From contig SLRI01000062.1 in assembly GCA_007131045.1 (NCBI GenBank), forward strand, positions 1-6,421: DNA of 6,421 nt, in the 5' to 3' direction. Every line of letters starts with the position of its first letter. Positions within the stretch are counted from its first letter, which is position 1. Below the pieces are notes generated by a model. That model searched no databases, was not told the origin of the DNA, and worked only from the letters and a program-made list of their open reading frames with translations. The stretch is from Rhodospirillales bacterium. GTDB lineage: Bacteria > Pseudomonadota > Alphaproteobacteria > Geminicoccales > Geminicoccaceae. The translations under genes were made by a program, and so were the position numbers. This document shows, piece after piece, positions 5,608-6,421 of the stretch.

Positions 5608-6421
5608 TGCTGAAAGGTGGAGTGATCGGCTGTGGCTTCTTCGCCACCAATCACCTTGCGGCATGGGACCTGATCGAGGGTGTGGAGATCGTGGCCGTCT
5701 GCGACAAAGACCCGGCCAAGGCCGAGTGGCGGGGGGCGAAGGGCTACACCGACGCGGCTGCCATGCTTGCCGAGGCAGAGCTCGACTTCGTCGACATCAT
5801 TACGACCGTCGAAAGCCATCGCCATCTGGTCGAGCTCGCGGCGGATCACGGCGTTCCGGTCATCTGTCAAAAGCCCTTCGCTCTCGCAATGGACGACGCG
5901 CGGGCAATGGTGCTGGCCTGCGAGAAGGCCGGCGTGCCGTTGATGGTGCACGAGAACTTCCGCTGGCAGTCGCCGCTGATGGCGGTCGAGAAGGTGCTTC
6001 GAAGTGGCGAGATCGGTGATCCTACCTATGCCCGGATTCAGTTCCGCCACGCTTTCGACATTTACAGCAACCAACCGTATTTGAAGACCGAGCAGCGCCT
6101 CGCGATCCAGGATCTCGGCATCCACGTCCTCGATGTCGCCCGTTATTTTCTCGGTGAAGTGACCCGCCTTCATTGTCGCACGCAGCGGGTCAACCCCGAG
6201 GTGGCGGGCGAGGATTGCGTCACCGTCATCCTCGACCACGAAAACGGTGCGGTGAGCCTCGTCGACTTTTCCTTCTATACCAAGCTCGATCCAGACCCCT
6301 TCCCGCAAACGCTGGTCAGGATCGAGGGCACCGAGGGTACGGTCGAGCTCCGTCGAGGCTACGAGCTGAAGGTCTCCGGCCGCGGCTGGCAGCGCAACGA
6401 GAACGTCGAGCCCGAGGTGCC
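5604..6421 (+). CDS. apsD: Gfo/Idh/MocA-family dehydrogenase, probable D-apiose dehydrogenase (3' end outside window)
   Basis: An open frame from ATG 5604 (or 5607) to the window edge gives 272 residues without a stop. Numbered from 5604, the N-terminus is a Rossmann fold: beta strand and glycine loop GVIGCGFFA (6-14), then AVCDKDP (31-37) for the cofactor adenosine end. The family KP motif appears as CQKPF (88-92), followed by HENFRWQ (116-122). QDLGIHVLD (169-177) carries the expected catalytic-region histidine, H174. The residues after it form the alpha/beta substrate domain. The sequence pattern matches what I know of ApsD, which oxidises D-apiose to D-apionolactone with NAD+; the ApnL-like gene in the cluster would act on that product. 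Another sugar or inositol dehydrogenase of this superfamily is the main alternative. The helix after DKDPAKAE looks about five residues shorter than usual. Family assignment is firm; the substrate is moderate. Confidence 0.72.
   Translation, partial: MMLKGGVIGCGFFATNHLAAWDLIEGVEIVAVCDKDPAKAEWRGAKGYTDAAAMLAEAELDFVDIITTVESHRHLVELAADHGVPVICQKPFALAMDDARAMVLACEKAGVPLMVHENFRWQSPLMAVEKVLRSGEIGDPTYARIQFRHAFDIYSNQPYLKTEQRLAIQDLGIHVLDVARYFLGEVTRLHCRTQRVNPEVAGEDCVTVILDHENGAVSLVDFSFYTKLDPDPFPQTLVRIEGTEGTVELRRGYELKVSGRGWQRNENVEPEV

Noticed and set aside
3943..5664. 573-codon open frame on the minus strand
   Set aside because: It is fully antisense to the binding-protein genes and has a repetitive Asp/Val/Arg/Gly-rich translation with no recognisable domain. 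The plus-strand genes have signal peptides, ribosome-binding sites and family motifs.
5415..6308. 297-codon open frame on the minus strand
   Set aside because: It is antisense to the dehydrogenase, whose Rossmann, KP and DLGIH motifs make the plus-strand frame the real one.
1..6421. tRNA, rRNA, CRISPR array, insertion sequence or attachment site
   Set aside because: I saw no cloverleaf, regularly spaced repeats, transposase motifs or terminal inverted repeats. The window is filled by metabolic and transport genes with uniform codon style.

Overview
The window is GC-rich, densely packed bacterial DNA with every supported gene on the + strand. Strong C/G third-position bias, good Shine-Dalgarno sites, secreted binding proteins with Gram-negative-style signal peptides and CUT1-type transporter genes suggest an alphaproteobacterium. 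That placement is an inference from style; no taxonomic marker is present.

Layout: (1) bases 1-846 hold the C-terminal 281 residues of a TIM-barrel protein that resembles D-apionate lactonase (ApnL). (2) An 88-bp gap (847-934) carries a plausible extended -10 promoter (TGnTATAAT). (3) Two CUT1-type ABC sugar permeases follow, 935-1879 (TTG start) and 1876-2721, overlapping by ATGA. (4) Two tandem paralogous solute-binding proteins come next, 2766-4103 and 4168-5505, each exactly 445 aa. By hand count their mature parts are about 63% identical, and the alignment has no gap until the last residues. A GC-rich perfect hairpin follows each gene (13 bp and 12 bp). (5) From 5604 to the end is a partial Gfo/Idh/MocA-family NAD(P)-dependent dehydrogenase that resembles D-apiose dehydrogenase (ApsD). 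Its strong ribosome-binding site instead serves an eight-codon mini-ORF whose stop overlaps the dehydrogenase start.

Working model: the cluster imports and begins to oxidise a branched-chain plant sugar. One permease pair plus one or two binding proteins would bring in D-apiose or an apiose-containing glycoside. ApsD would oxidise D-apiose to D-apionolactone, and ApnL would hydrolyse the lactone to D-apionate. The two enzymes flank the transporter and support each other's assignment, but both rest on recognition of family sequence patterns, not on a search. No ABC ATPase, glycosidase or later apionate-degrading enzyme lies in the window. The most notable points are the duplicated binding-protein genes with locally concentrated divergence, the paired hairpins, the mini-ORF before the dehydrogenase, and a possible CUT1 importer in an apiose locus.
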